In this document: piece by piece, positions 1 to 4,467 of the stretch
Numbering within the stretch: the first letter of the stretch is position 1
Layout: every line of letters begins with the position of its first letter
Assembly (NCBI GenBank): GCA_900556015.1
Contig: USNH01000033.1
Span: 1 to 8,202, forward strand
Reading direction: 5' to 3'
Length of the DNA stretch: 8,202 nucleotides
Source: an uncultured Eubacteriales bacterium
GTDB lineage: Bacteria; Bacillota_A; Clostridia; Oscillospirales; Oscillospiraceae
Position numbers and translations under genes: made by a program
Notes under the pieces: model-generated
What the model saw: the letters and a program-made list of their open reading frames with translations, nothing else
What the model was told of the DNA's origin: nothing
The model's database searches: none

Positions 1-1
1 A

Positions 2-370
2 GAGCTTGACCGCCGCGGCATTCAGGTCGAGCTGGTTGCTGACGAATGGTGCAACACGCTCGAGGATATCCGGGAATTTGCCGACCGCAGAGCCGGTCAT
101 ATGGTGCAGATCAAGACGCCCGACCTCGGCGGCATCAACAATACCATTGAGGCGGTGCTCTACTGCAAGGCGCACGGCATCGGCGCCTATCAGGGCGGCA
201 CCTGCAACGAAACGGACCGCTCGGCCCAGGTCTGCGTCCACTGCGCCATGGCGACCCAGCCGGTGCAGATCCTTGCCAAGCCCGGCATGGGCGTCGACGA
301 GGGCTACATGATCGTATCCAACGAAATGAACCGCATCCTCGCCCTGCGTCAGGCAAAACAGCGCAGCTGA
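2..370 (+). CDS. mal: Methylaspartate ammonia-lyase, C-terminal part (5' end outside window)
   Basis: This is the last 122 residues of 3-methylaspartate ammonia-lyase (EC 4.3.1.2), a cytosolic enolase-superfamily enzyme that interconverts threo-3-methylaspartate with mesaconate and ammonia. In clostridia it follows glutamate mutase in glutamate fermentation. Recognisable blocks are VADEWCNT, HMVQIKTPDLGGI, AYQGGTCNET and KPGMGVDEG. The spacing fits the Clostridium tetanomorphum enzyme as I recall it: the Asp of ADEW (a metal ligand, D307) lies 24 residues before the Lys of QIKTPD (catalytic base, K331), and the Cys of GGTC (C361) lies 30 residues after that Lys. The catalytic C-terminal half is therefore intact as far as it is visible. 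Frame 2 is open from the window edge to TGA at 368-370. A hairpin follows 14 bases later, so the gene probably ends its operon. Glutamate mutase genes would be expected to the left, outside the window. Confidence 0.95.
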   Translation, partial: ELDRRGIQVELVADEWCNTLEDIREFADRRAGHMVQIKTPDLGGINNTIEAVLYCKAHGIGAYQGGTCNETDRSAQVCVHCAMATQPVQILAKPGMGVDEGYMIVSNEMNRILALRQAKQRS

Positions 371-384
371 GCAAGAACCAAAAC

Positions 385-412
385 ACGCCGCTGGCCGAGA
401 GGCCAGCGGCGT
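385..412 (+). terminator. Hairpin after mal, probable terminator
   Basis: A perfect 12-bp stem (385-396 with 401-412) closes on a GAGA tetraloop 14 bases after the mal stop codon. The base composition (CGCCGCTGGCC arms) makes it very stable. The tail is not a clean T-run (TCACTCTGT), although a run of six T lies at about 442-447. It is therefore either a weak intrinsic terminator or a 3'-end-stabilising hairpin. Confidence 0.6.
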
Positions 413-469
413 TCACTCTGTCAAAAACAGTTGATCCTTCATTTTTTGTGCGGGATTTTCAAGGTCTGC

Positions 470-495
470 GTAGGGGCGGACGGCTCTATCCGCCC
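470..495. repeat. Short GTAGGGGCGG-type palindromic repeat, copy 1
   Basis: The unit begins GTAGGGGCGGA and ends TCCGCCC. A 7-bp stem (474-480 with 489-495) encloses a loop that contains CTCTA. Three further variants occur at 531-555, 3802-3830 and 3861-3887, all between genes. This fits a dispersed, non-coding, REP-like repeat family common in clostridial genomes. Confidence 0.6.
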
Positions 496-530
496 AAGAG
501 TGGGTATACACATGCCTGGATAGACCGTCC

Positions 531-555
531 GTAGGGGCGGGGTTCTATCCCGCCC
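531..555. repeat. Short GTAGGGGCGG-type palindromic repeat, copy 2
   Basis: It has the same architecture as the copy at 470-495: GTAGGGGCGGG, then TTCTAT, then CCCGCCC. The 7-bp stem pairs 535-541 with 549-555. Both copies lie between the converging ends of mal (+) and the solute-binding lipoprotein gene (-). Confidence 0.6.
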
Positions 556-618
556 GTTTCTGCTTCCCGCGCCAATATCATCGGCTACTGGTGCGAGATG
601 ACCTCACCAATATAGCAA

Positions 619-648
619 CAGCGCCCGCCTCTTTCGAGGCGGGCGCTG
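619..648 (-). terminator. Terminator of the solute-binding lipoprotein gene
   Basis: A 13-bp perfect stem (619-631 with 636-648; arms AGCGCCCGCCTC and its complement) has a 4-base loop. It starts 12 bases beyond the TAA of the - strand gene. Read on the - strand it is followed by TTGCTATATT, a moderately U-rich tail. It could also stop + strand read-through. Confidence 0.75.
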
Positions 649-659
649 CTTCATATTGC

Positions 660-1757
660 TTATTCCTCCACGGGCGGGTTCAGCGTGGCCTGCACCGCCT
701 CGATCAGCGCGTCCAGCGTCTCCGCGTCCTCGCCCATAGGCAGACGGCAGGTCAGGCCGCTCAGATCCACATTCAGCTGCGTGAACGCCTCCGGCAGGCT
801 GACGCCCTTCACCGTGGGCCACACGTACCAGCCGCTTTCCGCCATCAGCGCCTGGCCGGTGGGGGACAGCATAAACTCCATCCACAGCTGCGCCGCCGCG
901 CTGTGCCCTGCGCCCCGCAGGATGGCCGCGCCGTGGAGTACGTAGGGCGTACCCTCGTCGGGCATCACCAGTCGGATGTCGTCATAGCCGTTTTCCAGCC
1001 GCTGGGCCGCGCCGCGATCCAGTAGTCCCACCGCTACCACGCACTCACCTGTGCCCACGTACTTTGCCGCCGGGTCGCCGTCCTCCGTGTACCGCACCGT
1101 GTTCTCGTCCAGCGCCAGCAGGTACTTCTCCGCCTTGCTGCCGTATGTGTCCAGCGCCGCCTGGGCCAGCAGCCGCCCTTCCGCGGTGTCGTATCCGGGC
1201 AGCCACAGCAGCTCCCAGTACTCCAGCTTCGTCAGGTCGTCCCAGCAGGACGGCGCGCCGATCTCCATCTCCTTCAGGGAGGCGGTGTTGACCATCAGCC
1301 CAAGGGGATCAACCGCCACGCCGTACCACAGGCCATCCGCCCCGGCAAAATCACCGTCGGTCAACCCCGCTGCGGCGGCGGGGACGTAGGCCGTCAGCCC
1401 GCCTATGGCTGCCGCCTCCTCCAGCGCGCCGCTGTCCGCGCCGAACCACACGTCCGCGCCGGGCCGCCCCGGCTTGTTCAGCTTGTCCAGCACCGCCCGG
1501 TCGCTGACCTCCTGATAGCTGACGCGGATGTTGAACAGCTCCTCGAACGTCTCGCAGGCGGCGGTGAGATAGTCGGCGGGGCAGCCGCCGTACACCGTCA
1601 GGCTGCCCTCCGCCTGGGCCTGCTCCACCAGCGTTTCCAGCCCGGTAAAGGCGGCGGGGTATTCCCACTCCGTGTCGCCGGTGTCCTCCGTCTGGCCGCA
1701 GGCCGTCAGGGATAACGCTGCCAGCAGCGCCAGCAGCAGGGCGGTACATTTTTTCAT
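660..1757 (-). CDS. Extracellular solute-binding lipoprotein (COG1840, iron/phosphonate-type ABC binding protein family)
   Basis: The 365-residue product is a periplasmic-binding-protein-like lipoprotein, expected to be anchored on the outer face of the membrane. Residues 1-20 form a lipoprotein signal: MKK, a hydrophobic run, then lipobox LTAC with lipidation at Cys20. The mature part follows the COG1840 (AfuA/PhnS-like) plan: a strand SLTVYGG near residue 52, GADVWFGADSG near 100, the hinge-region block WYGVAVDPLGLMVN near 145, WDDL, and a C-terminal LWMEFMLSPTGQALM block. Family members bind ferric iron, aminoethylphosphonate or similar small ligands; the ligand here cannot be read. The ATG is supported by AAGGAGGA at 1764-1771, 6 bases upstream. 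No permease or ATPase genes adjoin it. Its neighbour is a degraded sensor kinase, so it may once have been a binding partner of a two-component system rather than a transporter subunit (inference). Confidence 0.85.
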   Translation of the reverse strand: MKKCTALLLALLAALSLTACGQTEDTGDTEWEYPAAFTGLETLVEQAQAEGSLTVYGGCPADYLTAACETFEELFNIRVSYQEVSDRAVLDKLNKPGRPGADVWFGADSGALEEAAAIGGLTAYVPAAAAGLTDGDFAGADGLWYGVAVDPLGLMVNTASLKEMEIGAPSCWDDLTKLEYWELLWLPGYDTAEGRLLAQAALDTYGSKAEKYLLALDENTVRYTEDGDPAAKYVGTGECVVAVGLLDRGAAQRLENGYDDIRLVMPDEGTPYVLHGAAILRGAGHSAAAQLWMEFMLSPTGQALMAESGWYVWPTVKGVSLPEAFTQLNVDLSGLTCRLPMGEDAETLDALIEAVQATLNPPVEE

Positions 1758-1778
1758 AGGGTGTCCTCCTTACGAAAG

Positions 1779-1804
1779 CAGGCCCGGCCACAGGGCCGGG
1801 CCTG
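1779..1804 (-). promoter_or_regulatory. GC-rich hairpin in the 5' leader of the solute-binding lipoprotein gene
   Basis: A perfect 11-bp stem (1779-1789 with 1794-1804; CAGGCCCGGCC arm) has a 4-base loop. It lies between the predicted transcription start near 1814 and the ribosome site at 1764-1771. On the transcript it begins about 10 nt from the 5' end and ends 7 nt before the AAGGAGGA. The following bases, CTTTCGT, are not a proper U-run. A 5' stabilising hairpin or a protein-bound attenuator is more likely than an unconditional terminator. Confidence 0.6.
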
Positions 1805-1820
1805 TTCTATTTCAAGGGGT

Positions 1821-1849
1821 ATTATACCGACATTTTTCGCCGCTGTCAA
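1821..1849 (-). promoter_or_regulatory. Consensus sigma-A promoter of the solute-binding lipoprotein gene
   Basis: Read on the - strand, TTGACA (1849-1844) and TATAAT (1826-1821) are separated by exactly 17 bases, matching the housekeeping consensus at all 12 hexamer positions. Transcription would start near 1814. The -35 box begins two bases after the stop codon of the histidine-kinase remnant, so the lipoprotein gene does not depend on transcription from the broken gene. Confidence 0.85.
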
Positions 1850-1851
1850 TC

Positions 1852-2022
1852 TCACCGCAGACACGCGGTGAACACCACCTGCCCTGCCGCCGCTTCGGCC
1901 TTGATCCACCCCCGGTGTCCCTCGGCGATGCTCCGGGCCACTGACAGGCCGATACCGAAGCCTGTGGCCTCGCCGCTGCGGGAGGTGTCCGCCCGGTAGA
2001 AGGGGGAATCCGTGATCTTTTA
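1852..2022 (-). pseudogene. C-terminal remnant of a sensor histidine kinase (HATPase domain end)
   Basis: Translating the - strand from 2019 down to TGA at 1854-1852 gives 55 residues: KITDSPFYRADTSRSG, then GFGIGLSVARSIAEGHRG, then a final strand ending FTACLR. This is the G1/F-to-G2 part of a histidine-kinase ATPase domain: FYRAD is the F-box region, and GFGIGLSVAR is the G2 ATP-lid glycine motif followed by the helix after it. The sensor, DHp and N-box parts are absent. The codon immediately upstream in frame is TAA (2022-2020), and the DNA beyond it does not resemble a kinase. The break lies about 45 bases from a palindromic repeat at 2066-2105, which suggests deletion or insertion at that junction. 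Well-conserved motifs imply fairly recent decay. The fragment has no start codon or ribosome site. Confidence 0.8.
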
Positions 2023-2023
2023 A

Positions 2024-2252
2024 CCGCAATTTGCATGAAAACGCATAAGTTGTGCATTTTAGAAACGGATTGCCGCGCCAGTCTGCGGACTGGCTCGCAA
2101 TGACGGGCTTTTTCGACAGCCTGAGCCCACCCGGTTAAAGAAAGCCTAAAGACCCGTGTTTTTACATACCGCACAAAAAGAAAGCTGGAATTTATACAAT
2201 ATGCACAAAACTGACCGCCGCCCCGCATCGGAAATATTCCAGCCCCAGGGGG
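2024..2252. other. Intergenic stretch without a supportable gene
   Basis: Between the kinase break and the MATE promoter I see no ORF with a ribosome site. The AT-richer composition differs from the flanking genes. It holds one REP-like palindrome (2066-2105) and a short run TTTACATACC at 2161-2170. A TACAAT at 2195-2200 has no correctly spaced -35 box. This is probably the scar of the lost upstream half of the two-component locus (inference). Confidence 0.5.
2066..2105. repeat. REP-like palindromic element
   Basis: An imperfect palindrome starts CGGATTGCC and ends GCAATGACGG. The inner stem GCCAGTC/GACTGGC (2077-2083 with 2088-2094) carries a TGCG loop. The outer stem ATTGC/GCAAT (2069-2073 with 2097-2101) is separated from it by a small asymmetric internal loop. 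The GGATTGC...GCAATGAC frame resembles dispersed intergenic repeats of Oscillospiraceae and related clostridia (from memory; not searched). It sits next to the truncation point of the histidine kinase. Confidence 0.55.
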
Positions 2253-2281
2253 TTGCTTTGCAGAATGCGCCGTGCTATACT
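2253..2281 (+). promoter_or_regulatory. Probable sigma-A promoter of the MATE gene
   Basis: TTGCTT (2253-2258) and TATACT (2276-2281) are 17 bases apart, and TGC directly before the -10 gives an extended -10 motif. The predicted start near 2288 leaves an untranslated leader of about 80 nt. Confidence 0.6.
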
Positions 2282-2290
2282 ATGCCTTGC

Positions 2291-2342
2291 ACGCGGGAGA
2301 TTTTCCGCGTTTTCCTGCGCCTATTCGGCAAAAACAGGAAAA
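2291..2342 (+). promoter_or_regulatory. Two consecutive hairpins in the MATE gene leader
   Basis: Hairpin A pairs 2291-2298 with 2303-2310 (ACGCGGGA with TTTCCGCGT-type complement, one G-T pair, GATT loop). Hairpin B pairs TTTTCCTG (2310-2317) with CAGGAAAA (2335-2342) and may contain a small inner GCC/GGC stem. The two share base 2310, so both can form together if one terminal pair is lost. They lie between the promoter and the ribosome site, which suggests some leader-mediated control, but no known riboswitch core is recognisable. Confidence 0.4.
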
Positions 2343-2368
2343 ATTCGCAACATTAGGAGGGTATGGCC

Positions 2369-3748
2369 ATGTCTGCTGCCTCTCGCCGCCGGACGCTCAC
2401 CGTAGAGATGACCTCCGGCTCTCTTTGGAAAAACATACTGCTGTTCAGCCTGCCGCTGATGATGACCCAGGTGCTGGAGGTGCTGTTCAACCTCAGCGAC
2501 GTGGCCATCGCCGGCAAATACGCCTATAACACCTATATCGCCCTGGGCTCGGTGGGTTCTACCACCACCCTGGTCTCCCTGTTCACCGGCCTGCTCATCG
2601 GCCTGGGCGGCGGCGTCAACGTGTCCGTGGCCCGCGGCCTGGGCATGGGCAGCGATGAGGACGTGGAGCACACCAACCACTCCTCTCTGCTCATCTGCCT
2701 GGCCGCCGGTGTCCTCACCTGTCTGGTCTGCGTGTTCTTCGCCGAGCCCATGCTCCGCCTGCTGAACACCAAGGAGGAGTTCCTCCCCGGCGCGGTGCTG
2801 TACCTGAAGCTCTACGCCTTGGGCCTGCCCGCCATGGGCATCTACAACTGCGGCAACGGCATCCTCAGCGCCACCGGCGACACCAAGCGCCCCCTGATCT
2901 ATCTCTCCGTGGCCGGCGTGCTGAACGTACTGCTGAACCTGTTCTTCGTCATTGGCTGCAATATGTCCGCCGAGGGCGTGGCCATCGCCAGCGCCATCGC
3001 CCAGTGGGTGTCCGCCATCCTCATCATGATCCACCTGCTGCACCGCAAGGACTGCTGCCGCATCTGCCTGAATAAGCTGCGCTTCCACCGATTGGCCTCC
3101 AAGCGGGTGCTGCTCATCGGCGTGCCCTCCGGGCTGCAAAACGCCATCTTCGCCGTGGCCAACCTGTTCGTCCAGGCGGGACTGAACTCCTTCGACGAGA
3201 TCACCGTCTCCGGCGCGGCTGCCGCCGCCAATGCCGACACCCTGGTGTTCAACATGATGGCCGCGTTCTACACCGCCTGCGCCAGCTTCGTCAGCCGCAA
3301 CTGGGGCGCGGGCCGGAATGAGCGCATCCGCAAGAGTTATTATATCAGTATGCTCTACGCCTCCATCGTGGGCGCGGTGGCCGGTGTGCTGCTGCTGGTC
3401 CTTGGCCGCCAGTTCCTGGGCTTCTTCGCCGATAAGCCGGAGGTCATCGATGCCGGTGTGGATCGCCTGCGGATCATGGCTTTCTCCTACTTCATCGCGC
3501 CCCTGATGGATGCCAGCATCGCCGCCTCCCGCGGCCTGGGCCGCAGCGTCGCCCCCACCGTCGTGGTCATCATGGGCTCGTGCGTGTTCCGCGTGGTGTG
3601 GATCTACACCGTGTTCGCTTTCTTCCACACCATCACATCCCTGTACCTGCTGTATATCGTCTCCTGGATCATCACCGGCGTGGCCGAGGCCATCTATTTC
3701 CGCATCACGTACAAAAAGTGCGTCCTGCAAAAGACCATGACCTGGTAA
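2369..3748 (+). CDS. MATE-family multidrug/sodium(proton) antiporter
   Basis: The 459-residue protein is almost wholly hydrophobic, with about 12 membrane segments in two similar halves, as expected for a MATE efflux pump (usual length 440-480). It would export cationic or amphipathic compounds in exchange for Na+ or H+. Diagnostic stretches are LPLMMTQVLEVLFNLSDVAIAG in the first helix, GLLIGLGGGVNVSVARGLG, GILSATGDTKRPL in the fourth-to-fifth helix region, and in the second half GVPSGLQNAIFAVANLFVQ and ASRGLGRSVAP. DinF/MepA-like members of clostridia share this pattern; the substrate cannot be inferred. Start choice: AGGAGG (2355-2360) is only 2 bases from the ATG at 2363 but 8 bases from the ATG at 2369, so translation most likely begins MSAASRRR at 2369. 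It is monocistronic, with its own promoter and a downstream terminator at 3895-3921. Confidence 0.9.
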   Translation: MSAASRRRTLTVEMTSGSLWKNILLFSLPLMMTQVLEVLFNLSDVAIAGKYAYNTYIALGSVGSTTTLVSLFTGLLIGLGGGVNVSVARGLGMGSDEDVEHTNHSSLLICLAAGVLTCLVCVFFAEPMLRLLNTKEEFLPGAVLYLKLYALGLPAMGIYNCGNGILSATGDTKRPLIYLSVAGVLNVLLNLFFVIGCNMSAEGVAIASAIAQWVSAILIMIHLLHRKDCCRICLNKLRFHRLASKRVLLIGVPSGLQNAIFAVANLFVQAGLNSFDEITVSGAAAAANADTLVFNMMAAFYTACASFVSRNWGAGRNERIRKSYYISMLYASIVGAVAGVLLLVLGRQFLGFFADKPEVIDAGVDRLRIMAFSYFIAPLMDASIAASRGLGRSVAPTVVVIMGSCVFRVVWIYTVFAFFHTITSLYLLYIVSWIITGVAEAIYFRITYKKCVLQKTMTW

Positions 3749-3801
3749 CGCTCTATGCGGGTGAGGGAGAGCCGCTGACGCGCCGCACCCCATTATTTGT
3801 C

Positions 3802-3830
3802 CGTAGTAGTGGCGGGGTTCTACCCCGCCC
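3802..3830. repeat. Short GTAGGGGCGG-type palindromic repeat, copy 3
   Basis: A variant reads CGTAGTAGTGGCGGGG, TTCTA, CCCCGCCC. The 7-bp stem pairs 3811-3817 with 3823-3829. The loop TTCTA matches copy 2. It lies 54 bases after the MATE stop codon. Confidence 0.55.
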
Positions 3831-3860
3831 ACCGCTGCACACAAGCGCTCCTTGCGATTT

Positions 3861-3887
3861 CGTAGGGGGCGATGCCCTCATCGCCCC
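3861..3887. repeat. Short GTAGGGGCGG-type palindromic repeat, copy 4
   Basis: CGTAGGGGGCGATG and CATCGCCCC form a 9-bp perfect stem (3866-3874 with 3879-3887) around CCCT. It keeps the CGTAGGGG lead of the other copies, but the rest of the stem is different and base-paired by compensating changes. It lies 8 bases before a terminator. Confidence 0.5.
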
Positions 3888-3894
3888 ACCAGCG

Positions 3895-3921
3895 AAAAAA
3901 CCGCCCTCCGGGCGGTTTTTT
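3895..3921. terminator. Bidirectional terminator between the MATE gene and the HTH gene
   Basis: Six A, then CCGCCC, loop TCC, GGGCGG, then six T. The A- and T-runs make it work in both directions, for the MATE gene on + and the HTH gene on -, whose TGA stop overlaps its last base. It is nearly identical to the terminator at 4430-4457, with one loop base different. Confidence 0.9.
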
Positions 3922-4154
3922 CATGCCAACAGCTCATCGTATGTGGTGTGCAGCGCGTCACGGATGCCCCGCAGCTGCGCGGCCTGCAAATGCTGTGTGC
4001 CGCGCTCGATCTTCACCAGCGTCTCCCGCGTCATCTCCACACCGTCCAGCTGAAGCCGCCGCACCAATTCCGTCTGCCCAATACCCTGAGACAGACGGAT
4101 GCGCCGAATATTCGCGCCGATGTGGATAGTATCCTGCTTGACCTTCTGCTCCAT
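3921..4154 (-). CDS. Small XRE/Cro-CI-type helix-turn-helix regulator
   Basis: The 77-residue cytoplasmic DNA-binding protein is essentially one HTH_XRE domain. IGANIRRIRLSQG (residues 12-24) is helix 1, GQTELVRRL (26-34) helix 2, and MTRETLVKIERG (41-52) the recognition helix with the typical KIERG ending. IRDALHTTYDELL (64-76) matches the usual LAxALxTTxDELL end. The length is typical of single-domain repressors in small regulatory cassettes. Start choice: CGGAGG (4163-4168) lies 8 bases before the ATG at 4154; a TTG extension to 4184 has no ribosome site. It is transcribed away from a small RHH-like frame on the + strand, and paired direct repeats lie between them (4173-4193, 4227-4247). 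Autoregulation and control of the divergent gene are likely (inference). Confidence 0.85.
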   Translation of the reverse strand: MEQKVKQDTIHIGANIRRIRLSQGIGQTELVRRLQLDGVEMTRETLVKIERGTQHLQAAQLRGIRDALHTTYDELLA

Positions 4155-4172
4155 GCCGCATACCTCCGAAAA

Positions 4173-4247
4173 GGACTGAAACAAGTCCTGTTTCTCTTGA
4201 TAGTATGCGTAATTCGTGCTACAATGGGACTGAAACGGGTTCTATTC
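4173..4247. repeat. Pair of direct repeats, candidate operators of the HTH regulator
   Basis: Copy 1 (4173-4193) and copy 2 (4227-4247) share the first ten bases GGACTGAAAC and match at 16 of the first 20 positions; the four differences are all transitions. They start 54 bp apart, about five helical turns, so they lie on the same DNA face. Copy 1 contains a perfect dyad GGACT-N6-AGTCC (4173-4177, 4184-4188). They bracket the + strand promoter: copy 1 ends 4 bases before the -35 box, and copy 2 covers the expected transcription start. Confidence 0.6.
4197..4225 (+). promoter_or_regulatory. Sigma-A promoter of the small RHH-like frame
   Basis: TTGATA (4197-4202), a 17-base spacer and TACAAT (4220-4225), with TGC just before the -10 (extended -10). 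Transcription would start near 4232, inside the second direct repeat, so a repressor bound there would block initiation. No equally good - strand promoter for the HTH gene was found in this interval. Confidence 0.7.
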
Positions 4248-4258
4248 GAAAGGGGATG

Positions 4259-4431
4259 ATGAAATCTCCAAACAAGTAACGCTGCTTGTGGACGAGGCGG
4301 CATACGCGCTTTACGCACGGGTAGGCCAGGCCGCAGGTGGCCTGTCGCCGGAGCAGGTCATGGCCGATGCGTTGTTCAAACTGGCCGGTGAATTGAGCCT
4401 GCAAGCGCTGGACAAGAAAAGCCATGCATAA
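4259..4431 (+). pseudogene. Small ribbon-helix-helix-like protein, frame broken near the start
   Basis: From 4264 to the TAA at 4429-4431 an open frame reads ISKQVTLLVDEAAYALYARV, then GQAAGGLSPEQVMADAL, then FKLAGEL and a basic tail: 55 residues. The pattern strand (QVTLLVD), helix, GLSPE turn, helix (QVMADALFKLAGEL) suits a ribbon-helix-helix DNA-binding or antitoxin-like protein (inference from pattern only). The frame has no ATG, GTG or TTG between its upstream stop at 4231 and residue 1. A well-placed ATG at 4259, 5 bases after AAGG, is in another frame and ends after six codons at 4279. Adding one A to the AAA at 4262-4264 would join them as MKISKQVTLL, so a one-base deletion is the simplest reading. 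Alternatives are a sequencing error, a -1 slip, or an AUC start 8 bases after AAAGGGG. It has its own promoter and terminator. Confidence 0.55.
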
Positions 4432-4457
4432 AAAAACCGCCCTCTGGGCGGTTTTTT
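4430..4457. terminator. Bidirectional terminator between the small RHH-like frame and the lipoprotein gene
   Basis: Seven A, CCGCCC, loop TCT, GGGCGG, six T. The A-run begins inside the TAA stop of the + strand frame, and the T-run is 10 bases from the - strand lipoprotein stop, so it serves both. It is nearly identical to the terminator at 3895-3921. Confidence 0.9.
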
Positions 4458-4467
4458 CTATATTCCC

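Noticed and set aside
470..555. Possible CRISPR repeats in the 413-660 intergenic region
   Set aside because: There are only two units, of differing sequence and self-complementary, with no regular array or spacers, and further variants elsewhere between genes; they are palindromic dispersed repeats.
1351..1791. 146-codon - strand frame over the 5' part of the solute-binding lipoprotein gene
   Set aside because: Arg/Gly-rich shadow frame. The lipoprotein signal and ribosome site support the other frame.
1779..1804. Hairpin as terminator of the histidine-kinase gene
   Set aside because: It lies downstream of the consensus promoter of the next gene, so it is in that gene's leader, and it has no clear T-run. 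A residual dual role cannot be excluded.
2363..3748. ATG at 2363 as the MATE start
   Set aside because: It is only 2 bases after AGGAGG; the ATG two codons later is 8 bases away and more plausible.
2321..3844. 507-codon open frame on the - strand
   Set aside because: It is antisense to the MATE gene, Gly/His/Gln/Asp-rich and without domains or ribosome site. It is a by-product of GC-rich third positions in the real gene.
3921..4184. N-terminal extension of the HTH protein from a TTG at 4184
   Set aside because: The ATG at 4154 has a well-spaced CGGAGG. The TTG has none, and the extension would translate a candidate operator repeat.
4219..4425. 68-codon - strand frame opposite the small RHH-like frame
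   Set aside because: It has no ribosome site and would run through the + strand promoter and both operators. The + frame has the promoter, terminator and fold pattern.
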